Assembly (NCBI GenBank): GCA_044448685.1 | Contig: JBIOHC010000005.1 | Location: forward strand, 52,004-116,003 | Source of the DNA: Palsa-965 sp044448685 | GTDB taxonomy: Bacteria; Bacteroidota; Bacteroidia; Palsa-965 | Reading direction: 5' to 3' | DNA: 64,000 nt | Shown here: piece after piece, positions 18,601-26,395 of the stretch | How positions within the stretch are numbered: the stretch's first letter is position 1 | How the letters are laid out: the number at the start of each line of letters is the position of its first letter | Translations under genes and position numbers: made by a program | The notes under the pieces: model-generated | The model's database searches: none | Told to the model about the DNA's origin: nothing | What the model saw: only the letters and a program-made list of their open reading frames with translations

Positions 18601-20166
18601 GGACGTTTTTCCGGTAACCTCGCTCTGAAAGGGAGTTTGAAAAAGCCTGTTTTCAGTGGTACCGTTATCGCACAGGGGGATAAAGTAACCCTGACTTACC
18701 TGAATACAAACTACCACTTCACGGATCAGCTCATCCGTGTGGAAGAAAATAATTTCCTCCTGACGGATTTTGTTGTACTGGATGAATATGATAACAAAGC
18801 TATCGTCAGGAACGGTAGGCTTCACCATGATCATTTTACAAATTTTGTCCTGAATTTTCCGATCGAGACAAACCACTTCATGTGCCTGAATACCACTGAA
18901 AATGATAATTCGGATTACTATGGAACAGCTTTTGTTTCCGGCCCTGTGAATGTATCGGGTACACTTGATAATCTGTTAATAGAAGCCAGTGTAAAAACGG
19001 AAAAGTATTTCGATAAGAAAACCAACAGGACCCATTATACACACTTCTTTGTTCCGCTTGAAAATACACAAGAGGTTTCCAAGGTCAATTATATACGTTT
19101 TGTGACCAAAGATTCTGTGAAGGCAAAGAATAATTATAAAGTCAATCTGAACGGGATCGCAATGAATTTCAGTCTCGAGCTGACACCGGATGCCAATATC
19201 CAGCTTATTTTTGATCAGAAAGTCGGGGATGTAATCAAATCCAAAGGGGCTGGGAATATCGCCATGAATATCAATACCCTCGGAAAGTTTTCCATGCTGG
19301 GTGATTATACCATTGAAAGCGGGGAGTATCTGTTCACGCTGAAGAATCTGATCAATAAAAAATTCAAGATTGAAAAAGGAGGCACAATCAGCTGGTCGGG
19401 TGATCCGAAGGATGCCACCATCAATCTGAAAGCCGACTACCAGGTTAGGGCCAGCCTGAAGCCTGTGGTACAAACGGATACCAGTGGCCGGCGTTATCCC
19501 GTCAATTGTATTATGGGTCTTTCCGGAAGCCTGCTTCAACCCAATATTAATTTTGATATAGATCTTCCTACTGTTGATGAGACAACCCGTCAGGAGGTGA
19601 AGCGAACAATTAATAATGAACAGGAAGTTAACCGTCAGGTACTGGCTTTACTGGTACTGAATAATTTTGTACCGCCCCTTGGTTGGGAAGGTCAGAATTC
19701 AGGAACCGGTGCCGTAAATACAACCACAAGTGAGTTGCTTTCGAATCAGCTGAGTAACTGGCTTAGTCAGATCAGCAATGATTTTGACCTGAGGGTCAAA
19801 TACAGGCCCGGTGATCAGGTAAACAGGGATGAAATGGAGCTTGCCCTGTCAACACAGGTATTGAACGACCGGCTGACTGTTGACGGTTCAGTAATGAGCG
19901 GTGCAACGCAAAAGAATACCACCAATAACCTGGTTGGTGACTTAAGCGTTGAGTATAAACTGACCAAGAATGGTAAGCTGAGGCTGAAGGCATACAATAA
20001 AACAAATGATAATACGGTTCTGAATGCGGATGCTCCCTATTCCCAGGGTGTCGGGCTTGCCTATAAGGAAGAATTCAATACGGTAGGTGAGCTGATGCGT
20101 CGTTTCAGGGATAGACTCCGCAGGCATAAACCTCCGGTCAAATTACCTCCAGGACCGGTTAAATAA
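15667..20166 (+). CDS. tamB: TamB-like inner-membrane/periplasmic lipid-transport or assembly protein
   Basis: A very long protein (about 1499 residues) with one N-terminal anchor and a long beta-rich body, ending in a DUF490/TamB domain (about the last 450 residues, including NINTLGKFSMLGDYTIESG and a terminal region rich in Gln/Asn). AsmA/TamB proteins form hydrophobic-groove bridges across the periplasm that help lipid transfer and outer-membrane protein assembly. The first ATG (15739) would cut the anchor in half. The frame is open from 15661, and the codons from CTG 15667 encode a complete positive-then-hydrophobic anchor (NRKIIKKLGKIALYILG...). I therefore place the start at or near 15667, at a non-ATG codon. 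The end is convergent with the DoxX-like gene, 13 bases away. Confidence 0.88.
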   Translation: MSNRKIIKKLGKIALYILGILIVLMLVSYALLRTSRVQTWLVHKFTKNLSERLKTRVEIKGVDFEFVKTLVLEDIFIGDQHQDTILYAQKLKVDVAFLGFRDQWLVVDELSLLNAHLKMKKYAGEHDMAYSFLLDALEDGSGKNKKTSTSHWKVDLNAIVVTNMEFVYDFKQNKDTAWGFNLRNIRASSINARLTGIKLHGDTIHTEIVYLSAKERSGFLLNSMSAVAELSMRCAEFNDMKIVTPHTTINADMMLTFHDPHDLESFEDSVNMKAVFRASKIEVGDIAYFEHDLRGIHQKVELKSGTITGRVNNLKGKNLNIALGAMSRFSGDVSFQGLPDIPHTYITLKAKEVWTSKKDLELLQVPPFLKGGRLELPDNFSSLGAIHFKGTMEGFLDEFVADGEFNTALGTVASDISLKKSAGKRMSYNGTLNVKDFNVGRFFSLTGFGRLSVSGQFKGEDLGSADGEIALKDGVAQYLELNDYVYKNIRFDGSFSRKQLKGGLSIEDENINLRYKGNIDFKGKAPVFDFSAEVREANLAALHFYHGGQNATLSAKCEVNMTGSNLDNFIGGVDLRNVEYVQDNKKALLPEIRILSSGTEENKVLSLNSDYIDATITGMFTLLDIPSYTRKLFAAYLPAGFRIPAPSSGVKNKKHPEEFSFNVVLKNTDMLSALFIPAISAAHNSTLSGAVHASTSGLKLDAASRVLHVYNTTFEDWSLHAGNNPEKKMEVNTESSRMQVSDSIGVDQFSLHTTGAYDTLKFNLNWENETKKRYAGNLKAFMYILSPEASVLHLTSANIFMEDSLWKETGRNIILFDSGKVIIHDLGFSNSHQAVQIDGRATEEKNDFLNIGLAHFNLASLNPMLRSSGLSLKGIADGKISISDIWHTRVFTSSYTFNGLQVNNDTIGSGGVESVWDKKKEALYLHGNFSQGFIPDMLFSGYYYPSRSENSLDFELDLNRLSFSLFKPYVKEYCKNFEGRFSGNLALKGSLKKPVFSGTVIAQGDKVTLTYLNTNYHFTDQLIRVEENNFLLTDFVVLDEYDNKAIVRNGRLHHDHFTNFVLNFPIETNHFMCLNTTENDNSDYYGTAFVSGPVNVSGTLDNLLIEASVKTEKYFDKKTNRTHYTHFFVPLENTQEVSKVNYIRFVTKDSVKAKNNYKVNLNGIAMNFSLELTPDANIQLIFDQKVGDVIKSKGAGNIAMNINTLGKFSMLGDYTIESGEYLFTLKNLINKKFKIEKGGTISWSGDPKDATINLKADYQVRASLKPVVQTDTSGRRYPVNCIMGLSGSLLQPNINFDIDLPTVDETTRQEVKRTINNEQEVNRQVLALLVLNNFVPPLGWEGQNSGTGAVNTTTSELLSNQLSNWLSQISNDFDLRVKYRPGDQVNRDEMELALSTQVLNDRLTVDGSVMSGATQKNTTNNLVGDLSVEYKLTKNGKLRLKAYNKTNDNTVLNADAPYSQGVGLAYKEEFNTVGELMRRFRDRLRRHKPPVKLPPGPVK

Positions 20167-20179
20167 CACAGTTTATTTT

Positions 20180-20575
20180 TTAGTCATTTCGTGTATGAAA
20201 CAGGTCCTTGCCTGTTTTGGGTAGTCCCTGAATGAACAGCAGTGCGAGAGGGCTTCCCCATTCGGCAAAACGTTCTATCATTTCCCAAACCGGTTCTCCT
20301 GCAACGATCCGGCTCAGGCCTGCCGCAAAAGTCCAGACTATAGCCCAAAGCAGTACAATACGAATGGGTTTTAATAATACAATTAATCCGATCAGGATAT
20401 CTGCAATGCCTATAACCGGCATCAATGAAGTGGCTGATGCACGTGAGAACCCGAAGGAAGTTATTAATGGTATCCAGCCTTCTTTAATTCCCAATGCCAG
20501 CACGCCATGGCCGATAAAGGTTCCGAATACACACAAGCGTAAAATCCACTCCGTAAGTTTTATCCCTTTGATCAT
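20180..20575 (-). CDS. DoxX-like small membrane protein
   Basis: 131 residues with four predicted membrane helices: LRLCVFGTFIGHGVLALG, a second in LMPVIGIADILIGLIVLL, a third in VLLWAIVWTFAAGLSRI and a fourth in SPLALLFIQGL. The layout and the GHGVLAL/GIADILIG segments resemble the DoxX / DUF417-like family, whose role in most bacteria is unknown. It follows 30 bases after a terminator hairpin that closes the phosphoesterase gene. I see no clear promoter of its own. Confidence 0.7.
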   Translation of the reverse strand: MIKGIKLTEWILRLCVFGTFIGHGVLALGIKEGWIPLITSFGFSRASATSLMPVIGIADILIGLIVLLKPIRIVLLWAIVWTFAAGLSRIVAGEPVWEMIERFAEWGSPLALLFIQGLPKTGKDLFHTRND

Positions 20576-20604
20576 CTTTTCAGCAAGCAGAATAAAATAA
20601 AAGA

Positions 20605-20637
20605 AAAAAGCGCACCATACCGCATGGTGCGCTTTTT
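20605..20637 (-). terminator. Terminator of the phosphoesterase gene
   Basis: A 14-bp perfect stem (20605-20618 with 20624-20637) and a 5-base loop. An A run on the plus strand gives a U run on the minus transcript. It lies 18 bases past the stop codon at 20655. Confidence 0.85.
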
Positions 20638-20654
20638 GATAGTTTGTTAAATAC

Positions 20655-22127
20655 TTATTTCAATATCACGATCGCATTGTCTTTCTGTGTTCCCATGATA
20701 ATTGAAACCGTGTAAATTCCTTTTGCATGTTTGGATAAATCATATTTGTATTCGAACTTCTGGCTTGTTTTATTTACCTTTTCTGTAGCCACTTCCTTTC
20801 CGTTCATGTCAAAAATCTTAATAACAGCCGGACCGGTGAGCTCAGAATCATAATGAAGGGTGAAAGTATTTTCAACCGGGTTCGGGAATACACTTATCGG
20901 ATTGAATTTCTCCGCAGTTGAAGGAATTCCGGTTGCATTGCAAGGAGGATAAGCCGTTTTGTCCAGATTGAAGGTTTCAATCACTCCATCGGTCTGATTA
21001 TAAGCAGTAATAACCATTTTACAACCCTGCACATTGCAGGTTACATAGTTGTAGTTTTTGTTGTAGTTGTTAATGGCCCAGGCATCCGCTGAACTGGTGT
21101 TAAGTGAATACAGTCCTGCTCCGGCACCACCGGAAATGATTTCACATCGCCCTTGTCCGGTATTGCTTCCGTATTGAGCAACCGGAGTGCCAACAGAAGC
21201 AGCATTCAGGTTGATTGGTTTGGAACGCTGATAGTTATGATCATGACCGTTCATTATCAGATCCACACCGTAATCGTCAAAAGCTTTCCAGATTGTGGAA
21301 CGATAAGCGTCCATATCACCGGTATGATTACCGGTATTAAAGAAAGGGTGGTGGCAGGAAACTATTTTCCATGTAATGGCAGGGTTAGCTGCGGCAGCGG
21401 CCAATGTGTTTTGTAACCAGGTCAGTTGGGCTGAGTTGGTTGGATCACAGCTGTTGATAGTGATGAAAATTGCGTTTCCGTAAATGGTGGAATAATAAAG
21501 GTTGGTTCCGCTCGTAACCGGCAAATCCCATAAGTTGGAGAAGGTGCTCGGACTGGCAGCATCGTGATTTCCTTCAGCATGATAAACCAGATTATTGGCC
21601 AGGAAATTGGAAGACGCAGAGAAAAATGTGTCGTATTCAGAAGGGGTTGTACCGCTAACGGTAAGATCTCCGTTAAATAAGGTCAATGCCGGTTTGCGCG
21701 CACTTACCAAATTGGAAATTGTGGTCAGGGTAGAAGGGTAATCCCTGCAATCACCCAGGGCACAAAACGTAAAGTTAATGGAATTCAGAGGAGGAGATGT
21801 GCCAAATGTCTTCTGGGAGCCCCAGGCATGTGTGCCCGAATCATAGAGGGAATAGTAAATTGTTGTACTTGCCGTTACTGTTGGAAAGGTATACTTAAAG
21901 AACGAAATTCCAGTGTTATATCCCGCCCTGGAAGTTCCGGAAAATTTGCCCTTTTCATAAGCCGTTGTATAACCCCATTTGATGGAATCTTTAGCACCTG
22001 AATTACTCCAGGTAATTGTTAATCCGTTCAGGGGGTCACCGGTACTTCCCCACCGGATCTGATTGATTGTTGCCGTTGCCTGGAAAATGATTCCGGCACA
22101 AAGCATAAGTGTAAATATCCTTTTCAT
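20655..22127 (-). CDS. Secreted purple-acid-phosphatase-like metallophosphoesterase with T9SS type A sorting domain
   Basis: 490 residues. A signal peptide (1-20) is followed by a fibronectin-like N-terminal domain (about 22-115), a calcineurin-like phosphoesterase domain (about 118-330) and a Por-type C-terminal sorting domain (about 405-490, SVFPNPVENTFTLHYDS ... GIYTVSII). Metal-binding motifs in order: GDCRDY (D126), NGD (D154), GNHD (N187/H188), a CHHPFF histidine pair and NGHDHNYQ. The enzyme should hydrolyse phosphate esters outside the cell or at the surface, probably for phosphorus scavenging. The substrate is unknown. It has a near-consensus promoter and its own terminator. Confidence 0.92.
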   Translation of the reverse strand: MKRIFTLMLCAGIIFQATATINQIRWGSTGDPLNGLTITWSNSGAKDSIKWGYTTAYEKGKFSGTSRAGYNTGISFFKYTFPTVTASTTIYYSLYDSGTHAWGSQKTFGTSPPLNSINFTFCALGDCRDYPSTLTTISNLVSARKPALTLFNGDLTVSGTTPSEYDTFFSASSNFLANNLVYHAEGNHDAASPSTFSNLWDLPVTSGTNLYYSTIYGNAIFITINSCDPTNSAQLTWLQNTLAAAAANPAITWKIVSCHHPFFNTGNHTGDMDAYRSTIWKAFDDYGVDLIMNGHDHNYQRSKPINLNAASVGTPVAQYGSNTGQGRCEIISGGAGAGLYSLNTSSADAWAINNYNKNYNYVTCNVQGCKMVITAYNQTDGVIETFNLDKTAYPPCNATGIPSTAEKFNPISVFPNPVENTFTLHYDSELTGPAVIKIFDMNGKEVATEKVNKTSQKFEYKYDLSKHAKGIYTVSIIMGTQKDNAIVILK

Positions 22128-22190
22128 TTTTTTAAATTTTAGTTTTAAGGTGGTAAACCGTCTCCTTTTTCGGAATCAGGCTATGCTGAT

Positions 22191-22221
22191 CAAATATATA
22201 ACTAATTGCGAGGGTACGAAA
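22191..22221 (-). promoter_or_regulatory. Promoter of the secreted phosphoesterase gene
   Basis: On the minus strand: TTTC (22221-22218), a 19-base spacer, then TATATTTG (22198-22191). It lies 64 bases above the ATG at 22127. The rest of the 224-base gap down to ribBA (to 22351) holds only short CCGGAAAT-type repeats near 22300-22350 that I cannot assign. Confidence 0.55.
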
Positions 22222-22351
22222 CGATTCTGAAGCAATTCTGGGGAGAATACAGAAAGCGTAATATTAATGTAAAGAATCAGAGGGGGTTGAGAAAAATACC
22301 GGAAATTATCCGGAAATCATACGTATCGGAATTTGCCCCGGAATACATGGT

Positions 22352-23566
22352 TTAATCCTTCAGCTTCAAAGAATGGCCCATCTTATCCCGCTTCGTAGTC
22401 AGATAGCTAAGGTTATGTTTGTTTGCTTTTATCTCAATCGGGAGGGTGTCAATAATTTCAAGTCCATACCCCAGGAGCCCGGCTCTTTTCTTTGGGTTAT
22501 TACTCAGAAGCAGGATTTTAGAAACTTTCAGATCACGCAAAATCTGAGCACCAACGCCATAATCCCGTTCGTCCATCTTAAACCCGAGTTCAATATTGGC
22601 TTCCACTGTATCCATTCCTTCTTCCTGCAGTTTATAGGCTTTGAGCTTATTAAGCAGACCTATTCCTCTTCCTTCCTGATTCATATACACCACCACACCC
22701 TTTCCGGCTTTTTCAATCATTTGCATGCTGGCATGTAGTTGCTGACCACAATCACAACGGCAGGAACCAAAAATATCTCCCGTAAGACAAGAAGAGTGCA
22801 CCCTTACAAGGATGGGTTCATCTTTTTCCCAGGATCCTTTGATCAGTGCAAGGTGCTCCTGATCGGTGGTGGTTTGCTTATAAGCCATGAGCTTAAAATC
22901 GCCCCAGGCAGTAGGCATATTGACTTCCACCTCTCTTTTGATAATTGTTTCGGTTCGGAGTCTGTATTCAATAAGATCTTTGATAGAAACAATTTTAAGG
23001 TTGAACTTCTCCGCAATTTCCATCAGTTGGGGAAGACGGGCCATGGTACCGTCTTCATTCATTATTTCGACCAATGCTCCAACAGGCTCAAACCCTGCCA
23101 GCCGGCTGAAATCAATCGTTGCTTCTGTATGACCTGTTCTGCGGAGTACGCCTCCGTTTTTAGCCTTTAGCGGGAATATATGTCCGGGTTTACCAAACTC
23201 TTCCGGACGAATAGAGGGGTCAATCAAGGCCTGTATCGTTTTGGAACGGTCGCTGGCCGATATTCCGGTGGTACATCCATGCCCCAGCAGGTCAACAGAA
23301 ACAGTGAAAGGAGTGGTATGTATGGAGGTATTGTTACTTACCATCATTTCCAGGCCAAGGGTTTCAGCCATGTCTTCTACAATAGGAGCACAGATAAGTC
23401 CGCGCCCATGTGTTGCCATAAAATTGACAATATCGGGCGTCACATTTCGGGCCGCAGTAATAAAATCTCCTTCGTTTTCCCTGTCTTCATCATCCACCAC
23501 GATAATGACCTGTCCTCCACGTATCGCCTCAATAGCTTCTTCTATCGTATTCAAGTCACTTTTCAT
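22352..23566 (-). CDS. ribBA: RibBA, bifunctional DHBP synthase / GTP cyclohydrolase II
   Basis: It makes the two precursors of riboflavin: 3,4-dihydroxy-2-butanone 4-phosphate from ribulose 5-phosphate (N-terminal half, about 1-205) and the pyrimidine precursor from GTP (C-terminal half, about 206-404). Motifs seen: DDEDRENEGD and HGRGLIC for DHBP synthase; the zinc site CLTGDIFGSCRCDCG and MNQEGRGIGLLNK for GTP cyclohydrolase II. The length of 404 is normal for the fusion. No other riboflavin gene is adjacent and I see no FMN riboswitch in its leader. It starts at ATG behind a TACCTTTG -7 element and is divergent from the methyltransferase gene. Confidence 0.97.
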   Translation of the reverse strand: MKSDLNTIEEAIEAIRGGQVIIVVDDEDRENEGDFITAARNVTPDIVNFMATHGRGLICAPIVEDMAETLGLEMMVSNNTSIHTTPFTVSVDLLGHGCTTGISASDRSKTIQALIDPSIRPEEFGKPGHIFPLKAKNGGVLRRTGHTEATIDFSRLAGFEPVGALVEIMNEDGTMARLPQLMEIAEKFNLKIVSIKDLIEYRLRTETIIKREVEVNMPTAWGDFKLMAYKQTTTDQEHLALIKGSWEKDEPILVRVHSSCLTGDIFGSCRCDCGQQLHASMQMIEKAGKGVVVYMNQEGRGIGLLNKLKAYKLQEEGMDTVEANIELGFKMDERDYGVGAQILRDLKVSKILLLSNNPKKRAGLLGYGLEIIDTLPIEIKANKHNLSYLTTKRDKMGHSLKLKD

Positions 23567-23584
23567 AGAGCTGATTTTGTGTCA

Positions 23585-23592
23585 CAAAGGTA
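23585..23592 (-). promoter_or_regulatory. -7 element for ribBA
   Basis: TACCTTTG on the minus strand, 18 bases upstream of the ribBA ATG. No TTTG at the expected -33 spacing. It shares a 97-base divergent region with the promoter of the RNA methyltransferase gene. Confidence 0.45.
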
Positions 23593-23617
23593 GTGAAAAA
23601 GGGCATATTGATTGTAG

Positions 23618-23647
23618 TTTGCCTCTCCTGAACATTTCGTAAACTTG
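23618..23647 (+). promoter_or_regulatory. Promoter of the RsmB-type methyltransferase gene
   Basis: TTTG at 23618-23621, an 18-base spacer and TAAACTTG at 23640-23647. Predicted transcription starts about 10 bases before the TTG initiation codon at 23664. This supports that unusual start codon. Confidence 0.5.
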
Positions 23648-23663
23648 CAGCCAAATTCCGGCC

Positions 23664-24866
23664 TTGAAACTATTCCCCAATATCGTACATGCGGTAATCC
23701 GTAACCTGGAGCAGATCTTTAATGAAAAAAAGTATGCTGATAAAGTCATAGAGCGTTGCCTCAAGTCTAACCCGCGCTGGGGAGCACGCGACAGGCGTTT
23801 TATAGCCGAAAACACATACGAAATAGTGAGGTGGTGGAGACTTCTGAAGGAAGTAAGCCGTTCGGGTGAAGGGGATCACTGGAGTATTTTCGGGGCCTGG
23901 TGCCTTATACAAGGAATAGAAATCCCTTCCTGGGAAGAATTTAAACACCTTCGTCCGGAACAGATCCGGAAACATCTGGAAGAAGTAAGATCTGTCAGGG
24001 CCATAAAAGAGTCAATTCCTGACTGGCTGGACCGGTTAGGAGAAGCTGAACTCAAAGAGAAGTGGGATAAAGAGTTGTCAGCCCTGAATGAGCAGGCTGA
24101 AGTAATGATACGGGTCAATACCCTGAGGACTAACCTGCCGGGTCTGGTCCGAATGCTTCATACCCAGGATATTGAAACACGTCCATGGCATGGACTTGAC
24201 GATGCACTGGTGTTGGAAAAGCGTCAGAATATTTTCAAAGTTCCGGAGTTCAAACTGGGTTATTTTGAAATTCAGGATGCTTCCTCCCAGCATGTGGCTC
24301 CATTTCTGGATCTTAAGCCGGGGATGCGGGTTATTGATGCCTGTGCCGGAGCAGGAGGTAAGACACTTCATATAGCAGCCCGTATGGAAAACAAGGGCAA
24401 GATTATAGCTCTTGATTTGGAGCAGTGGAAGCTGGATGAACTGGCCAAAAGAGCCAGAAGGGCAGGGGCATTTAATATAGAACCACGCCTTGTCGACAGC
24501 CCCAAGGTGATTAAAAAGCTGGAGGCCTCAGCCGACAGGCTGCTTCTGGATGTACCTTGTTCCGGATTAGGGGTTCTGAGACGTAATCCGGATTCCAAAT
24601 GGAAACTGACCCCGGAACGTATAGAGGAATTAAAAGTAATTCAAGCTAAAATATTGCATGATTATTCCAATATGCTCAAAAGCGGGGGCATCATGGTCTA
24701 TTCTACATGCAGTATACTTCCCTCCGAAAATGCAGCCCAGGTGCAATCCTTCATCAAAACTCAGGAAGGGCAATTCGAGCTTCTGAAGGAACAAAGTATT
24801 TTGCCAAGTTCGGGCTCTGATGGGTTTTATATGGCTGCTATGCAGAAAAGAGCGACAAAGGCTTGA
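23664..24866 (+). CDS. RsmB/NOP-family RNA cytosine-C5 methyltransferase
   Basis: 400 residues. An N-terminal RNA-binding part (about 1-140) precedes an S-adenosylmethionine Rossmann domain. Motifs: DACAGAGGKT (SAM binding), ALDLEQWKLDEL, the catalytic region LLLDVPCSGLGVLRRNPD and YSTCSILPSEN. The two cysteines in VPCSG and STCS are the pair used by RsmB/NOP m5C methyltransferases. The target is probably 16S rRNA, but RsmB, RsmF and other targets cannot be told apart here. Initiation is at TTG; no ATG or GTG is available near the N-terminus and the promoter is about 10 bases upstream. Confidence 0.92.
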   Translation: MKLFPNIVHAVIRNLEQIFNEKKYADKVIERCLKSNPRWGARDRRFIAENTYEIVRWWRLLKEVSRSGEGDHWSIFGAWCLIQGIEIPSWEEFKHLRPEQIRKHLEEVRSVRAIKESIPDWLDRLGEAELKEKWDKELSALNEQAEVMIRVNTLRTNLPGLVRMLHTQDIETRPWHGLDDALVLEKRQNIFKVPEFKLGYFEIQDASSQHVAPFLDLKPGMRVIDACAGAGGKTLHIAARMENKGKIIALDLEQWKLDELAKRARRAGAFNIEPRLVDSPKVIKKLEASADRLLLDVPCSGLGVLRRNPDSKWKLTPERIEELKVIQAKILHDYSNMLKSGGIMVYSTCSILPSENAAQVQSFIKTQEGQFELLKEQSILPSSGSDGFYMAAMQKRATKA

Positions 24867-24892
24867 TTTTTATCGTCAAATACCTACCTTTA
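24863..24892 (+). promoter_or_regulatory. Promoter of the STAS-like gene
   Basis: TTG at 24863-24865, a 19-base spacer and TACCTTTA at 24885-24892, 24 bases before ATG 24917. The -33 half lies in the last codons of the upstream gene. Confidence 0.45.
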
Positions 24893-24916
24893 CTGAGTCA
24901 CTATCCATCTTACTGA

Positions 24917-25339
24917 ATGGGCACCATCCTTTCCTCTATTGCTGAAACAAATTTCCTGCCTGAAGGGATTTTATGTACCCGTTTGCTGGAAGGCAAGGAT
25001 ATAGATCTAGATAATTCTATAGATAACTTCGAGAAATGTAAAATACTTACGGGCGGTAAGCGCTATGCTGCCTTTACGGATGCCCGGGCAACAGTGACAA
25101 TTACCAAGGAAGCCATGGCTTTCGGTTCCGGAAAGGAAGCCAATGAAAACCTTATTGCACAAGCCATTCTGGTCAATTCACTGGCCAACCGTCTCTTAGG
25201 CAATTTCATGATAAAAATCCACAAACCTCTTTCACCCACCCGTCTTTTCTCCAATGAAGAAGAGGCAATGAAATGGCTGAGGGAGCAAATGAAGGAAGAA
25301 GTAATGAAAAAGATGAGTTTTGGTGAGCAGGCTGTATAA
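24917..25339 (+). CDS. Small STAS/SpoIIAA-like protein (DUF7793 type)
   Basis: 140 residues, no signal peptide or membrane helix. The pattern is a short strand region (FLPEGILCTRLLEG), a helix and strand with YAAFTDARATVTITKEA, then a helix followed by the conserved end LGNFMIKIHKPLSPTRLFSNEEEAMKWL. This ending, with a pro-threonine-arg-leu-phe segment and a final helix, is typical of a SpoIIAA/STAS-like family common in Bacteroidota. Such proteins are candidate substrates for SpoIIE-type phosphatases, three of which are in this window, though none is adjacent. That link is inference. Confidence 0.6.
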   Translation: MGTILSSIAETNFLPEGILCTRLLEGKDIDLDNSIDNFEKCKILTGGKRYAAFTDARATVTITKEAMAFGSGKEANENLIAQAILVNSLANRLLGNFMIKIHKPLSPTRLFSNEEEAMKWLREQMKEEVMKKMSFGEQAV

Positions 25340-25366
25340 GGTTTATTAATTACGGATTAGTCCCCT

Positions 25367-26395
25367 CTAGTTTGCATTCCGCTTTGCTTCATTCCTTTCT
25401 TTCACATGGTTCTCCAGATTTTTTGTCATTTTTTGAAGATCACGGAGCTCTGATTCTGTCAGGGAGGTTAATTTGCTGATTCTGTAATTACTGATGTGCT
25501 GAGCTGTACTATTGTACACTGCGGAAATTGTAAAATCGGATTCTGTTACCAAAAATTTGAGAGCCGGATCATGAAGAAGCCCTTCCAATACTTTCTTATA
25601 TCCACCTAATGCCTGCTGTGTTTCTGATTCCTGCTCCTTACTCTTTGGCTCCACATTCGTAGCTTTCACAAGGCCACCCAGGGCATCAAATACTTTTTGA
25701 CCATTTTTGACCTTCGTCATGGAGCGAATAGCATCAAATAATTTTCCATCTTTAATTCCCTTTTCTTTCAGCATACGGATCATCTCATCGGCTTGTTCAT
25801 TTTCTATCATGGGTACTGTGGCAATATCCTTCTTTATTTTTTCAATCGAGAGATCGATCACTGTTTCGTAAGCAAGTTTGAGACATTTTAATTCAAATTC
25901 TTTTCTGGACTCTTCTGAAAGTTTTTCCCATTCTTCAAATTCTTCCGCTCTTTTGTTAAAATTCATTTTCTTGATATTTTTCTCTTCCTCCAGGATTACT
26001 TTATCGAGCGATTCTACTTTCCGGTCATTTTCCTTTGAAATAGATTCGTTGAAGGCATTTATCCCGGCACGTAAAGCCGTCTTGTCACTGTTAATGCCTG
26101 CCTGTTCGGCCTGGCACTCTTTTTCAGCGGCAGATCCGGTAACGACTTTGTCACAAGCAGAGTTAAAATGATCCATTTTACTTTTTAATGCTGCTTTCTT
26201 CCCTAATAGCTCTGCCTTTTGATTGGCAAGGGTTGTTTTTACCGATGCGGACAGGTAATCCGGAATTTCCTTCATTTTGGGAATCTGAGCAATCGTATAC
26301 TGGCTGAAGGATATTAAAGTCACAAGCAAAAGGCGCACGTTTCCATGCGATTTCATGTGCATTATTTTCTTTAGTACCTTTTGTAATTCTATCAT
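25367..26395 (-). CDS. Secreted coiled-coil protein of unknown function, shares N-terminal domain with its upstream neighbour
   Basis: About 342 residues. A signal-like segment (VRLLLVTLISFSQYTIAQ) is followed by a domain of about 85 residues with the pattern P-x-YL ... KK-x2-L-x3-MDxFNxxC ... C ... K-x2-L-x2-I-x2-FN. This matches the start of the upstream neighbour's mature protein. The rest is charged and mostly helical (ILEEEKNIKKMNFNKRAEEF, then a basic C-terminus). I recognise no enzyme motif. The real start is ATG 26395: its first base is the last base of the upstream stop (TGATG), so the two genes are translationally coupled. A TTG one codon upstream is less likely. Confidence 0.75.
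   Translation of the reverse strand: MIELQKVLKKIMHMKSHGNVRLLLVTLISFSQYTIAQIPKMKEIPDYLSASVKTTLANQKAELLGKKAALKSKMDHFNSACDKVVTGSAAEKECQAEQAGINSDKTALRAGINAFNESISKENDRKVESLDKVILEEEKNIKKMNFNKRAEEFEEWEKLSEESRKEFELKCLKLAYETVIDLSIEKIKKDIATVPMIENEQADEMIRMLKEKGIKDGKLFDAIRSMTKVKNGQKVFDALGGLVKATNVEPKSKEQESETQQALGGYKKVLEGLLHDPALKFLVTESDFTISAVYNSTAQHISNYRISKLTSLTESELRDLQKMTKNLENHVKERNEAKRNAN

Noticed and set aside
22261..22351. CCGGAAAT repeats after ribBA as a terminator or FMN riboswitch
   Set aside because: No stable stem with a U run can be drawn, and FMN riboswitches lie upstream of rib genes, not downstream.
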